A DNA stretch of 64,000 bases from contig OZ245787.1 in NCBI GenBank assembly GCA_965228015.1, forward strand, positions 806,001-870,000, in the 5' to 3' direction. Below, one piece after another: positions 29,504 through 39,378 of this stretch (its first letter is position 1; each line of letters starts with the position of its first letter). The notes under the pieces are model-generated. The model saw only the letters and a program-made list of their open reading frames with translations, was not told where the DNA came from and did not search any database. Made by a program: the position numbers and the translations under genes. Source of the stretch: SKKY01 sp965228015. Its GTDB lineage: Bacteria; Bacillota; Peptococcia; Peptococcales; SKKY01.

Positions 29504-29512
29504 CTGGTTTTA

Positions 29513-30424
29513 TTACCTGGTACTATATGCATAAAATATCCGGTAAAAATAGTCTTGAGAATCCCCCTTGTTTAATTTCTTTTCAGGATCAATAAATATT
29601 TCAATTATATTATTTCCTAAAGTAAGACCTTTCAGGGGTTTATCGATCCTGACTTCATATTGTTCCCTGACTTTCAAACCCGGAATTTCAACAGACTCTG
29701 ACTTGTTTCCTTTTACAACAAAATCCACATTAAATGGTTCCTCTATATCAACCTTACTTTTATTTTCCAAAACAAAGTATGCATAAAGATTTTTATTTGT
29801 GTAAAAACGAGAAGGCTCCAGTTTTTCTTCACTTAGATTTAAGTCTTTCTTTTCAGATAGAAAAATTATCTCTTTCCAGGAACTACCTGCATTTAAATAA
29901 TGCTCTTTCCGGCCTGTCATTTCTACCAGAGCTACTTCAACTTTTGGTTTGCCCACCATAGAATTAAATCCAGCAGCCTGAGAGTTTGCATCAGCCTTAT
30001 CTTTATATGCCGTAATAAAACTTCTGAGATAAAAAACCTTTAACTCTGAAGACATTGCCACCTGGTAACCAAAAGTTTGTGCAACAAAATTCATAGGGAC
30101 CATAGTTCTGTTAGAAATTATTACAGAAACCCCACCTAATTGTTTCGGATTACCATTAATATATGCTGTATCAGATCCAATTTTTGTTTGAATATAAAGT
30201 CCGCTTTTCTCTCCGGTTACTGTCATTTTTTGCTGGTCAAAGGATATATTCAGCCCCAGCTCCTGATAAAATCTGTAAAGAGGAACATAAGTCTGACCTT
30301 GGATTATTCTGGGCTCAACTTCAAAAGAAACTGGATTTCCTTCTATCTGAACTTCCCAGGGTATAGAATATGCGGTTGTAAAAAAGCAGATAAATATAAA
30401 AAACATTATTATTTTTCTCTTCAT
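29513..30424 (-). CDS. Secreted stalk-domain (copper amine oxidase N-terminal-like) protein
   Basis: This 303-residue protein has a signal peptide (MKRKIIMFFIFICFF, cleavage likely after TTAYS). It has one or two Cu_amine_oxidN1/stalk-type domains: GQTYVPLYRFYQELGL and NRTMVPMNFVAQTFGY are the repeated halves. Such domains are common in exported proteins of anaerobic Firmicutes and are thought to bind cell-surface components; they are not amine oxidases. The C-terminal half, rich in beta-type sequence, has no known match. It is intact and lies between the broken FAH gene and the pfl locus. Confidence 0.75.
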   Translation of the reverse strand: MKRKIIMFFIFICFFTTAYSIPWEVQIEGNPVSFEVEPRIIQGQTYVPLYRFYQELGLNISFDQQKMTVTGEKSGLYIQTKIGSDTAYINGNPKQLGGVSVIISNRTMVPMNFVAQTFGYQVAMSSELKVFYLRSFITAYKDKADANSQAAGFNSMVGKPKVEVALVEMTGRKEHYLNAGSSWKEIIFLSEKKDLNLSEEKLEPSRFYTNKNLYAYFVLENKSKVDIEEPFNVDFVVKGNKSESVEIPGLKVREQYEVRIDKPLKGLTLGNNIIEIFIDPEKKLNKGDSQDYFYRIFYAYSTR

Positions 30425-30438
30425 CGTTCCTCCAAAAA

Positions 30439-31322
30439 TTACTTTATATATGTGGTTAAAATTCCAAGTTTATCAATTTCACATCGAATTACATCACCAG
30501 GGTTAACAAATTTATATGGTTTAAATCCAAGACCTACTCCAGAGGGTGTACCTGTCAGTATAACATCACCTCGTCTTAGGGTAAGGCCCTTAGATAGCTC
30601 GCCAATAACCTGGGGAATAGTAAAAACAAGATCCCTGGTGTTTGCATTCTGTCTGAGTTCATTATTTACAAAACACTTAAGCTGAAGTCCAGAAGGATTG
30701 CCAAGTTCATCGGCAGTCATAATATAGGAGCCGAGAGGAGCATAATTATCTACTGATTTCCCCTTAAACCACTGACCATGTTTCCCTTAAAGGTTTCTGG
30801 CAGAAATATCATTGGCAATAGTATAACCAAAAACATAACTTAAGGCTTCATCCTCTTTTATATCTTTTCCCTCTTTACCAATTATAACCGCTAATTCCAC
30901 TTCGTAATCAACCATTTTCGTCAGCTCTTCATCATAGGGGATAGTACCTTTATCTTCCAAAGCGGGATAAGCAAGTTTACTAAAGTATACCGGGAATTTT
31001 GGAACTTCAGGTTTTTTTCTTTTTCAGTAAAAACTACCTCTTTTGCATGGTCTGCATAATTCATCCCAAGGCAAAAAAAGTTTCTTCTGGGGTATCTTAC
31101 AGGTGCCATAATTTTTATATCATCAATTTTAAATAACTTTCCTTTTTCAAAATCATTTATTAACGAAAAATTTATTGTATTATTTGTTTTTCCTGCGGCA
31201 TCTATTAAATCAAGCATATCATTAATTGATTTACCATTAAAAGACAGAATTTAAATAACTTTATCAACTTCAAGGATGCCTGTTTTTTCTTTACCATCTG
31301 CAAGAAATGTTACTAGTTTCAT
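30439..31322 (-). pseudogene. Fumarylacetoacetate hydrolase-family protein, broken
   Basis: The remnant spells a typical FAH-fold hydrolase or decarboxylase: MKLVTFLADGKEKTGIL, NFFCLGMNYADHAKEV, VDYEVELAVIIGKEG, NDISARNL and the C-terminal LTGTPSGVGLG. Lesions are TAA after VDKVI (near 31252), a missing A near 31020, and TAA replacing a probable CAA before GKHGQWF (near 30788). The substrate was never predictable for this broad family. The ATG at 31322 has GGGAG upstream. Confidence 0.88.
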
Positions 31323-31370
31323 ATTATCAGCTCCCTTACATTTATATTATTCATTATAATACTTTATTTA

Positions 31371-31402
31371 ATAAAAAAAAACCCCTGTTTTAAGAACAGG
31401 GT
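31371..31402 (-). terminator. Intrinsic terminator after serA
   Basis: On the minus strand ACCCTGTT pairs with AACAGGGGT around a short loop, followed by nine T. It ends the serA transcript. Confidence 0.75.
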
Positions 31403-31423
31403 CTTTAAAAACACACTATTAAT

Positions 31424-33012
31424 TTACATTATTACAAGTTTTACCATTGTAATATTTTCCAGCTGACTAATTTTTTTCAGAGAATCTTTGGAACACTCGT
31501 TATCAACACCCATAACCATTAATGCTTTTTTTGTTTCCAAATCTCTTCCAACCTGCATAGTAGCAATGTTAATATCTTCCTGGCCGAGAATTGTACCCAA
31601 CTTACCTATTACACCTGGTACATCCAGGTTTTTAATAAATAGCATGTATTTGCTTGGAGTGAAATCCATTGAGTATCCTTCAATCTCCAATATCTTTGCT
31701 TCACCTTTTGCATCCACAATGCCGGCAATTGAAAATTTGTCAGACTTGGTTTTAATACTTATTTTTACAAATTCGTTATAACCTGCATAGGGTTCTTCAG
31801 TTTTCTTTTCTGAAATTGAAATTCCTCTTTGCTCAGCAATAAGCTTGGCATTTACATAGTTTACCTTGTCAAGGATAACTGGTTCCAAAACACCTTTTAC
31901 TGCTGCCAAAGTTAGCATTTCTGTTTCCTGAGAAGCAAGTTTACCGTAGTATTTTACTGTAATTGACTCAATAGCTTCATTTCTAAGCTGAAAATATATT
32001 TTACCAAACTTTTCTAAAGCAAGAATATATGGTTTTAATGCTGCCATATGCTCTCTGTTTAAAGCTGGAAGGTTAACAGCATTGGCTACAACTTCACCTC
32101 TTAAAGCTGCTATTACCTGATTAGCAATAGTAACACCAACATTTTCCTGAGCTTCGTCAGTATCAGCACCAATATGAGGAGTTACAACCACATTAAGTCT
32201 TCCCATTAAATTATGGTTATCGCTTGGTTCTTTTTCATGAACATCAAGGGCTGCACTTCTTACTTTTCCATTATCAAGATATTTTATTAGTGCAGACTCT
32301 TTTATTATTCCCCCCTTGCATCATTAACAAGGCGGATACCCTGCTTCATCAGCTCAAACTGAGGTTCATCAATCATTCCATTAGTTTCTGGAGTTTTTGG
32401 TGTGTGAATAGTAATAATGTCTGATCTTTTTAGTAACTCTTCAAGGGTGTCAACCTTTTCAGTGCCAAGTTGTTTAAATCTTTCATCAGTTATATAAGGG
32501 TCGTAAGCGATTACAGTAGTTTGAAAAGCTTTTAATCTTGTCGCTACAAGAGAGCCGATTTTACCTAAACCGATTACGCCAATAGTCTTGCCAAATAATT
32601 CTGTACCTTTAAAAAATGAACGATTCCATTCTCCCGACTTTAACTGGCGGTCTGCTGCGGGAATATTTCTCGCTGAAGCAAGTAAAAGAGCAACAGCATG
32701 CTCTGCTGCAGATACCGTGTTACTTTCTGGAGTATTTGCAACAACTACACCATACTTTGTTGCAGCATCTAAAACAATGTTATCAATTCCATTTCCTGCT
32801 CTGCCTACAACTTTAAGTTTTGTAGCTCTGGATAGAAGTTCTTCATTAACTTGAGTTGCGCTTCTTACTATCAAAGCATCAAATTCACCAATTACATCAA
32901 GAAGCTCCTGCCGGCTCATCTTCGTACTATCAACTACCTCCAACGATTCTTGCAATACCGCCAAACCCTCATCAGACATAGTTTCAGATATAATTACCTT
33001 AAATTTTTCCAT
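31424..33012 (-). pseudogene. serA: D-3-phosphoglycerate dehydrogenase, one frameshift
   Basis: The enzyme commits 3-phosphoglycerate to serine synthesis. The N-terminal part has GRAGNGIDNI, the NAD loop GLGKIGSLVATRL and TPKTPETNGMID. The C-terminal part has TPHIGADTDEAQENVG, the ASB domain and an ACT domain ending QLENITMVKLVIM. A run of six G near 32322 should be seven: one missing base turns RGGIIKES into RGE-stop. This single lesion is the simplest in the window and could be a sequencing error. Repair would give a normal protein of about 530 residues. Confidence 0.88.
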
Positions 33013-33087
33013 TTGAAGAATAGCCCCCATTCATTTTTTTATTCCTTCTGGGAAAAACAAATGTTTTCTCAGAAAAAACTTTTACAT

Positions 33088-33115
33088 ATTATAACACAAT
33101 AACTTCACCTTTCAA
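33088..33115 (-). promoter_or_regulatory. Promoter for serA
   Basis: On the minus strand TTGAAA (33115-33110) is followed after 16 bases by TATAAT (33093-33088), about 75 bases before the serA start. The second ISLre2 copy inserted about 45 bases upstream without touching it. Confidence 0.65.
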
Positions 33116-33158
33116 GCCCGAAAATGTTTTGTAATGATGATATTTTCAGAAAATTCAG

Positions 33159-34712
33159 GTTAGTGTAAAATAATTATGGGTAAAAAAACAAAAAAATATT
33201 AGAGCAACTCCTTATGTTACAATTAAATCGCTAAACCAAATCGCAAAAAAGGAGAAACTCTAATGAATAATATTATACATGAAATTGCAACTAAAATCGG
33301 TAAAGAAATAGCAGAAAATATGGAAACAACTTTAATTGAGGGAAATAATATATCTGAATTCATTTTAAAAACCAAAAAAATGCTGGATGAAGTTGGGGTT
33401 GCAATTACAGAAAAAGTACTTGAAACTGTAGATATTTTAGTTAAAAAAGATTGTGCAAGAAAAAGAGACTGGAAAATAAAGGAAACAAAGTCGAAGAAAA
33501 GTTTGGCGACGATATTTGGTGAAGTAACCTATAAAAGAACGTATTATGTTCATAAAATTACTGGTGAATATAAATACTTATCTGATGAAGCTGTTGGTAT
33601 TGAAGCAAATGACAGAATGGATATATTGCTAGAATCAATGTTAATAGAAGAAGCAATAGAGACACCATACAGAAAAAGTAGCGAAAAAATATCGAAGAAT
33701 GTGTATCTTACTGGTCAAACAGTAATGAATTCTATTAGAAAGCTTAAAGATATTTCTAATCATGCAGCACCAGTGAAAAAACTGATTCTCAAGCTAAGAT
33801 TTTGTACATCGAAGCTGATGAAGATCATGTTTCACTTCAAAGAGGAACATGTGCCGAACCTAGATTAATTTATGTTCACGAAGGTAAGTGAAAGGTAAGT
33901 AAAGATAGATATGAATTAATAAATCCCAGATGCTTTAGTGGTCTCTACCAAGATAGTGCTGATTTATGGCTTGAAGTAGCTGATTATATTGATAGCAACT
34001 ATGAAGAAGAAATTATCGAAAAGATATATTTATCAGGAGATGGAGCCAACTGGATAAAACAAGGCAAAGAATGGATTAAAGATAGTATCTATGTTTTAGA
34101 TAGATACTATTTGTCGAAATATATAAAGAAGGCAACTGCTCATATGAAAGGCACACACCAAATGATGTGGTATTACATAAATACGAAAAGGAAAGATTTC
34201 GTAAAAGATTTATTCAAAGCAATAATTGAAGAAACAGAATCAGAAACAAAAAATAGAAGCAATAAAAGATGCTAGAAGTTATGTGTTAAATAATTGGGAA
34301 GGTATAATGAATCAATATGACCCGGATTATATAGGCTGTAGCACAGAAGGCCATATTAGTCATATATTATCTGCAAGATTAAGTTCAAGGCCTCTAAGCT
34401 GGTGCAGAGAAGGTGTTGATCAAATGTCACGTCTGAGGGCTTTTAAGGCTAATTCAGGTAATGTATATGATTTAGTAAAAGAAAAGAAAGAAGCAAGAAA
34501 AACAGAAACAAGAATCATAAAATTAGAAAGCCGTGTTATAAAAAAGCTACGAACCTAATATCAGATGAGAAATTCGGCAATGTGCCAGTAGTTTTAACTG
34601 GTAAGAGAACTTGGAAAAGAGAATTGTTTAAAAGGATAGCGAGTGCGATTTAGCACGTAATACATACAAGGGGTTTTTATTCTTTTAAAACCCATAATTA
34701 ATTGACACGATC
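33159..34712 (+). mobile_element. ISLre2-family insertion sequence, copy 2 (defective), with 9-bp target duplication
   Basis: The element is 1554 bp and differs from copy 1 by a handful of substitutions and three small indels. It is flanked by an exact 9-bp duplication AAAATTCAG (33150-33158 and 34713-34721), different from that of copy 1, so the two copies arose by separate insertions. The terminal inverted repeats match those of copy 1. It sits upstream of serA in the same orientation on the plus strand as copy 1. Confidence 0.9.
33263..34653 (+). pseudogene. UPF0236/ISLre2-type transposase, broken with the same lesions as copy 1
   Basis: The frame starts MNNIIHEIATKIGKEIAEN and loses register near 33776 in the same A-run as copy 1. 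It shows the same TGA after VHEGK (near 33889) and the same A-run shift near 34245. The third segment (to 34558) ends IIKLESRVIKKLRT, out of frame with the conserved C-terminus seen in copy 1. The central part LINPRCFSGLYQDSADLWLE is also present between lesions. No active transposase is encoded. Confidence 0.88.
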
Positions 34713-34739
34713 AAAATTCAGAAAAGGTGTTGACTTTCT

Positions 34740-35070
34740 TTCTATTCTATTGTAATATTTAGACAAGGAAAGAGTAATAATTCTTCCTCAGGTGCAAAAT
34801 TTAAAATTACTTCTTTCTTAAATTTTAAGAATTCAGAGGAAAATTTCCAGAAAATTGAGTTTGGAACGACTTAAGTGCTCATAAAAGTTAAGGTTTTCGG
34901 TATTCAAGGGGCAATGAAAGTGGAATCAAAGTAAGAAGAAGCACCTAATAATATAAAGGAGGTACTGAATTTGCAGTACAGCCACTTATTAGAGAATCCG
35001 GCGAAAGTTTAAACTGACTTGATTAAGTTAGAATAAGCGAATAGTCGGATTCCTTTTTTTATGTAAAACT
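34740..35070 (+). ncRNA. Unidentified structured leader with terminator, upstream of the ECF S component
   Basis: This is nearly 400 bases without a gene. GCACCT at 34941-34946 can pair either with AGGTGC at 34799-34804 or, as AGCACCTAA, with TTAAGTGCT at 34871-34879; these are exclusive folds. GTACTG/CAGTAC near 34962-34979 makes a small hairpin. GAATCCG (34994-35000) and CGGATTC (35046-35052) close a domain containing another stem, followed by seven T: a terminator. AGGAGG at 34968 precedes a possible TTG-started 13-codon ORF running into this stem. I tested from memory for cobalamin, TPP, FMN, THF, lysine, preQ1, SAM, M-box and T-box signatures and found none. Confidence 0.5.
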
Positions 35071-35117
35071 GTTATAATGCCCATACTAAAAAAACTAAAT
35101 AAAAAAGGATGGGAAAA

Positions 35118-35618
35118 ATGAATAATACCTCTATTACAAGAAAACTGACTTTAACCGCTCTTATATCTGCTTTAGTAACTGTATCAACTATGATTATTCA
35201 AATTCCGATACCAAGTGGATATATCCATGGTGGGGATACGATAATTATTTTTGCCGCTGCTTTTTTCGGTCCCTTTTATGGTGCAATAGCAGCCGGGATA
35301 GGATCAATGCTTGCAGATATTCTTTCAGGATATGCGATTTGGGCACTGCCGACCCTTATTGTAAAATCAACAATGGCATTAATTATAGGATACATTGCTT
35401 ATCAAGGAACTGAACCTGTTTTTAATAAAAGAACCTACTTAGGTATCATTACAGGTATTATCTGGATGGTTTTAGGTTACTATATCCTTAGAGGTCTGAT
35501 TGTTGACAGCTTTGAAATAGCTTTTGCCTCAATTCCATTTAATATCATTCAGGGTATTGGGGGAATGATAATTTTCATTCCTATTGGTCTTGCATTAAAA
35601 GGAAAGATCAAGTTTTAA
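35118..35618 (+). CDS. ECF transporter S component (substrate unknown)
   Basis: This membrane protein of about 166 residues has five or six hydrophobic segments. It begins MNNTSITRKLTLTALISALV, the usual ECF S-component start that carries the small-residue face contacting the EcfT subunit. SGYIHGGDTIIIFAAAFFGP resembles the HmpT/ThiW/FolT-like group, which imports vitamins or precursors. The ATG at 35118 is 9 bases from AAGG; the ATG at 35109 is too close. No EcfA or EcfT genes are here, so it must share a remote energising module. Substrate cannot be assigned, and the leader upstream probably regulates it. Confidence 0.8.
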   Translation: MNNTSITRKLTLTALISALVTVSTMIIQIPIPSGYIHGGDTIIIFAAAFFGPFYGAIAAGIGSMLADILSGYAIWALPTLIVKSTMALIIGYIAYQGTEPVFNKRTYLGIITGIIWMVLGYYILRGLIVDSFEIAFASIPFNIIQGIGGMIIFIPIGLALKGKIKF

Positions 35619-35632
35619 AAATTGGAATTCCC

Positions 35633-36031
35633 TTAAATTATCCAAGGGAAAAAATAATGTACAAATATTGCAGCTACTGTAACTATGCCTCCAGCTTTAT
35701 AGAAAGTCCTCCATTTTGTCCTGAGGCTTTTTGTTTTCCCGGAAAGGAAAGTTAATAACATGTATATAAGAGAAATGATAATTAAAGTTCCTGTGTGTAT
35801 TTTAAATCCTCCCAACATCAGGCATCCATGGTAACTTCCTAAAATTATAGCAGCAGAAGCAAAGGCAGGGTGTATTTTTCTTAAAATCTTATAAATCTTC
35901 TTATAAAAAGGATTCCCTTTTTTTGAAAGACTTTTTACGAAAAAATACTTATATACAACAAAGGAAACAACCCAAAACAACAAAAACAAAGTAAAATATC
36001 CCAAAAGACCAGCATCAATCAGTATTCTCAA
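35633..36031 (-). CDS. Small four-helix membrane protein, cytochrome b561/ferric reductase-like
   Basis: This 132-residue protein has four hydrophobic segments (about 5-28, 52-70, 78-98 and 112-130). Histidines at HPAFAS, YHGC, HTG and VHYFFP are placed like heme ligands in small b-type cytochromes, but this is an inference from spacing. Its start overlaps the end of the Na/Pi symporter remnant by 17 bases. It ends 15 bases from the convergent ECF gene. Intact; function unproven. Confidence 0.55.
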   Translation of the reverse strand: MRILIDAGLLGYFTLFLLFWVVSFVVYKYFFVKSLSKKGNPFYKKIYKILRKIHPAFASAAIILGSYHGCLMLGGFKIHTGTLIIISLIYMLLTFLSGKTKSLRTKWRTFYKAGGIVTVAAIFVHYFFPWII

Positions 36032-37722
36032 CTACCTCATTTCTTTTTAAATTACTTTCCCTGCAATAAATATAATTACCCACAATTTCATTAACATTAA
36101 GCTGAACTTTAAAAAAATTATCTCCAATATTTTTAACTACATAATTTATGAAATTAATATTGTCATAATAACTAAATTTTCTAACGTTTATGTTTCTTAA
36201 TTCTTTGTAAATTAAATCTGCCTTAGCCCGGTTTTCTTCTATCTCATTAATATATTTTTCTTCCCCTGTATCAATAATTTTCTTACATAAAAACAAACTA
36301 TCAACGATTACCTCTCCAAGTTCATTTATTTTTTCGTAAAAAAATTCAGGTAAAAATATATTGTTTTCCTTTTTGTAGATAATGGTTTTAATTACATTTT
36401 GAGCATAATCACCAATTCTTTCTAAACCTTTTATTGTGTCAAAAATAAAAAATGTATCCTGGGAAATATCCCCTTCCTTATTTTCTCCACCTTGAATCTG
36501 AACAGTATAATCTCTTATATTTTCTCTTAAAGTATCTATAGCATTTTCAATCTTTTCACCTTTATTCATTAAAAGAGGCAAAGTATTTTGTGTACTATTT
36601 AATACCCCAAGAGCATTTTCAATACTAATTCTGGCCAAATCCATCATATGAAGAATCTCTTTAGCAATATTCTTATAAGCAAGATCTGGAGTTTGCAGCA
36701 GACTCAAATCAAGATTAACACCATAAATCCCATTTTTATCATCTTCATCCAGCCTTACAAACTTTTCAACTAAATCTTCAAGAACTCCAATTATAGGAAT
36801 AAAGGCCAGGGCATAGCCAATTCTAAAATATGCATTTAATGAAGCAACTTTCATTTTTCCGTCCAAAAGGGCCCAATCTCCCAAAAAGGAATTGTAAATA
36901 AATTCAATACTGTTTAAAAAAGCCAGATATAAAAAGAGGCATAAAGAAAAGTGCACCAACTACATTAAATAAAAAGTGGAAAAATGCCGCTTTCCTGGCC
37001 TCTATTCCCGTATTTATACTAGCTAATGCAGCTGTAATTGTAGTGCCCACTGCTGTCCCTAAAAGAACAGGTACCAGCTGATTTAAGGTTATAACTTCCT
37101 GGCAAAACATTTCCTGAAGGATACCAACCATAGCGCTGCTGGACTGAACTAGAGCTGTTAAAAAAGTCCCTGCTAAAAGTCCAATTACAGGATTAGTTTC
37201 CATAAATTCCAATAAATAATTAAAATAATAACTTTCTTTTAAGGGATACATGCTTTCTCCCATTAAATTCATGCCGAAAAATAATATCCCAAATCCAAAA
37301 ATTGCTCTTCCATACTCTTTTCTGATCTTATTACTTCCCATCATTCTTAAAAACATTCCCAGGGCAATAAAAAGCAAAGAATAATTGCACAACTTTATTC
37401 CAATAATAAAGCCAGTAATAACTGTCCCGATATTTGAACCTATAATCAATGTTGCAGCCTGTCTGAAATTTATAAGCTCGGCATTTAAAAGTCCAATAAT
37501 AAGTACAGTTGTGCCACTTGACGACTGTATTAACGCAGTAAAAATTGCGCCAGAAAGCAAACCCCGAAAAACCGTTTTAGTGGAATATTCAAGGTAGTGT
37601 CTCATTCTTTTTCCTGCTACTCTTTGTAAGGACTAACTCATGGCCATTAATCCGTAAAGGAAAAAGCCAAGCCCTCCAAGAAAAGAAATACTGATTAAAA
37701 AATAACTTTCATTTTGTATCAT
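36015..37722 (-). pseudogene. Na+/phosphate symporter with C-terminal PhoU-like domain, broken
   Basis: Two Na/Pi-cotransporter repeats with the signature QSSSGTT and QSSSAMVG are followed by a cytoplasmic PhoU-like helical domain (AKEILHMMDLARISIENAL onward). TAG near 37637 interrupts the start after LYGLMAMS, where relatives have glutamate. An extra T in a T-run near 36920 shifts the frame between MPLFISGF and LNSIEFIYNSFLGDW. Repair gives about 568 residues, normal for the NptA/YjbB type. The ATG at 37722 follows AAGGTGAT. Confidence 0.88.
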
Positions 37723-37741
37723 TAATAATCACCTTAAAAGA

Positions 37742-38416
37742 TTACTTTGTTTTCTTTTTAAACAGATTCTTTCTTTCTTTAAATATAGCAATACCTGCCA
37801 ATATTGGTATTCCAATTGTTACTATCATGCTTATTTTGTTTATTGTCTTTGTTTCAAGATATATTTTTGTAATTCCTGATTTATTAATTTCCCAGGTATA
37901 CATTTTTTCACTGTCCTTTATTTCATGAGCATTATTCTCTCCTGCTTCATTAGGTAACCTTACGGAAAAAGACATTGAATTAAATGAAATATCATCCCTG
38001 CCAAGCTCATTAGCTAAAAATTCTTTTACTTTATCTGCATCATATTCAAAATCAAAAACATATTCCGTTGAAAGCCAGTTTTTAGAAAATTCAACAGGAA
38101 TTCTTCCATCCTTATTTCCCATTATAGTTGTGGGATCAAAAATTGTTCTGAATTTTGGAAGATAGACACTTGCATTTACAATAATAATTTCTCCCATGTC
38201 CCTTTGTTTAACTGTAAACAGGTTCTCTTCCAGCTTTTTAATATACTCTTCAAGAAGTTCTGGATCGTAATTTCTTTTATCAATAACCATGGCATAGGAT
38301 AAGTCCCCCGAGCCATCTCCGTTTACTTTAATATCAACCTGACCATCCACACAGCCGGAACTAAAAATAACCCCTACCAATAAGATAATAATAAAAATTA
38401 ATTTCTTTTTATACAT
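37742..38416 (-). CDS. Membrane-anchored lipoprotein, LppM-like (DUF3153-type)
   Basis: This 224-residue protein has a lipoprotein signal peptide (FIIILLVGVIFSSGC, lipidation at that cysteine). A beta-rich extracellular domain with VDIKVNGDGSGDLSYAM follows, typical of the LppM/DUF3153 family, and then a C-terminal membrane span (about 198-214) with a basic KERKNLFKKKTK tail. It lies directly downstream of sdaAA, almost touching. The role is unknown. Intact. Confidence 0.7.
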   Translation of the reverse strand: MYKKKLIFIIILLVGVIFSSGCVDGQVDIKVNGDGSGDLSYAMVIDKRNYDPELLEEYIKKLEENLFTVKQRDMGEIIIVNASVYLPKFRTIFDPTTIMGNKDGRIPVEFSKNWLSTEYVFDFEYDADKVKEFLANELGRDDISFNSMSFSVRLPNEAGENNAHEIKDSEKMYTWEINKSGITKIYLETKTINKISMIVTIGIPILAGIAIFKERKNLFKKKTK

Positions 38417-38417
38417 T

Positions 38418-39290
38418 TTACTTTTCTCCCTTTACTCTTTTTTCAATTTCCAAACCCGTTGGAGTTACAGCCAGTCCACCTTTACCTGTTTCCCTTAAAA
38501 TCGCTGGTAAAGACTTCCCAATTGAATCCATAGCGAATATTACTTCATCCAAAGGAATAACGCTTTTAACTCCTGCTACAGCCATTTCAGCAGAAACCAA
38601 AGCTAAAGTAGTTCCCATAACATTTCTTTTTGCACAAGGGACTTCAACAAGGCCAGCTACAGGATCACATACCAGTCCTAATACATTCTTTAATACCATT
38701 GCCGCAGCATTAGAGGATGCTTCCGGATCCCCTCCCATAAGTTCTGCGGCAGCCGCAGCAGCCATTGCTCCCGCAGAACCGCATTCTGCCTGACAGCCAC
38801 CTTCCGCCCCGGAAATAGAGGCTCCTTTAGCAATAATTATTCCCAGTCCCGAAGCTGTAAATAAAGCATCGACAACTTCTTCATCGAAAGATCCATACTT
38901 TTCCATACAAGCTAACATAACTGCAGGAATAATTCCTGCTGAACCTGCTGTTGGAGAGGCAACAATTTTACCCATAGAAGCACTTACTTCTGCAACAGCT
39001 AAAGCTCTTGCTGCAGATTTAAGGTAAACATCATCATTATTTTTACTTTCCATATAAGAAATTATTTTTTTACCCTCTCCGCCGATAAGCCCACCCATAG
39101 ATTTTTGGGGATTTTTCAATCCAGATTCAACAGCCTCTTTCATAACCAGCCATTGTTTCCGCATTAATTTTTCTATTCCAGAAATATCAATTTCCTGTTT
39201 TTCCTCTTCCCATTCTTTTATTATCTGACTAATCTTACATTTTTTTTGAATAGCCTTTTCTACTATTTCATTAAAATAATTATAGTTCAT
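38418..39290 (-). CDS. sdaAA: L-serine dehydratase, iron-sulfur-dependent, alpha subunit
   Basis: This 290-residue catalytic subunit deaminates L-serine to pyruvate and ammonia. Cysteines for the 4Fe-4S cluster are in GGCQAECGSAG and CDPVAGLVEVPCAKRN. SPTAGSAGIIPAV is the substrate-side glycine-rich loop. The beta subunit gene, sdaAB, is about 8 kb away at 47295 rather than adjacent as is usual. Both are intact, so serine can still be catabolised although serA is broken. Confidence 0.95.
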   Translation of the reverse strand: MNYNYFNEIVEKAIQKKCKISQIIKEWEEEKQEIDISGIEKLMRKQWLVMKEAVESGLKNPQKSMGGLIGGEGKKIISYMESKNNDDVYLKSAARALAVAEVSASMGKIVASPTAGSAGIIPAVMLACMEKYGSFDEEVVDALFTASGLGIIIAKGASISGAEGGCQAECGSAGAMAAAAAAELMGGDPEASSNAAAMVLKNVLGLVCDPVAGLVEVPCAKRNVMGTTLALVSAEMAVAGVKSVIPLDEVIFAMDSIGKSLPAILRETGKGGLAVTPTGLEIEKRVKGEK

Positions 39291-39378
39291 CTTTTTACAC
39301 CTTTTTCCGGAATCTATGTTTTATTATATAACTTAAACGGTTATAAATACACTAAGAATTTAAAAGGAGGTAATTACA

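Noticed and set aside
34740..35070. Cobalamin riboswitch or RNase P RNA in the leader of the ECF gene
   Set aside because: AGGTGC and GAGGAAA-like strings hinted at them, but the required cores (B12 box, GAGGAAAGTCC and partner elements) are absent.
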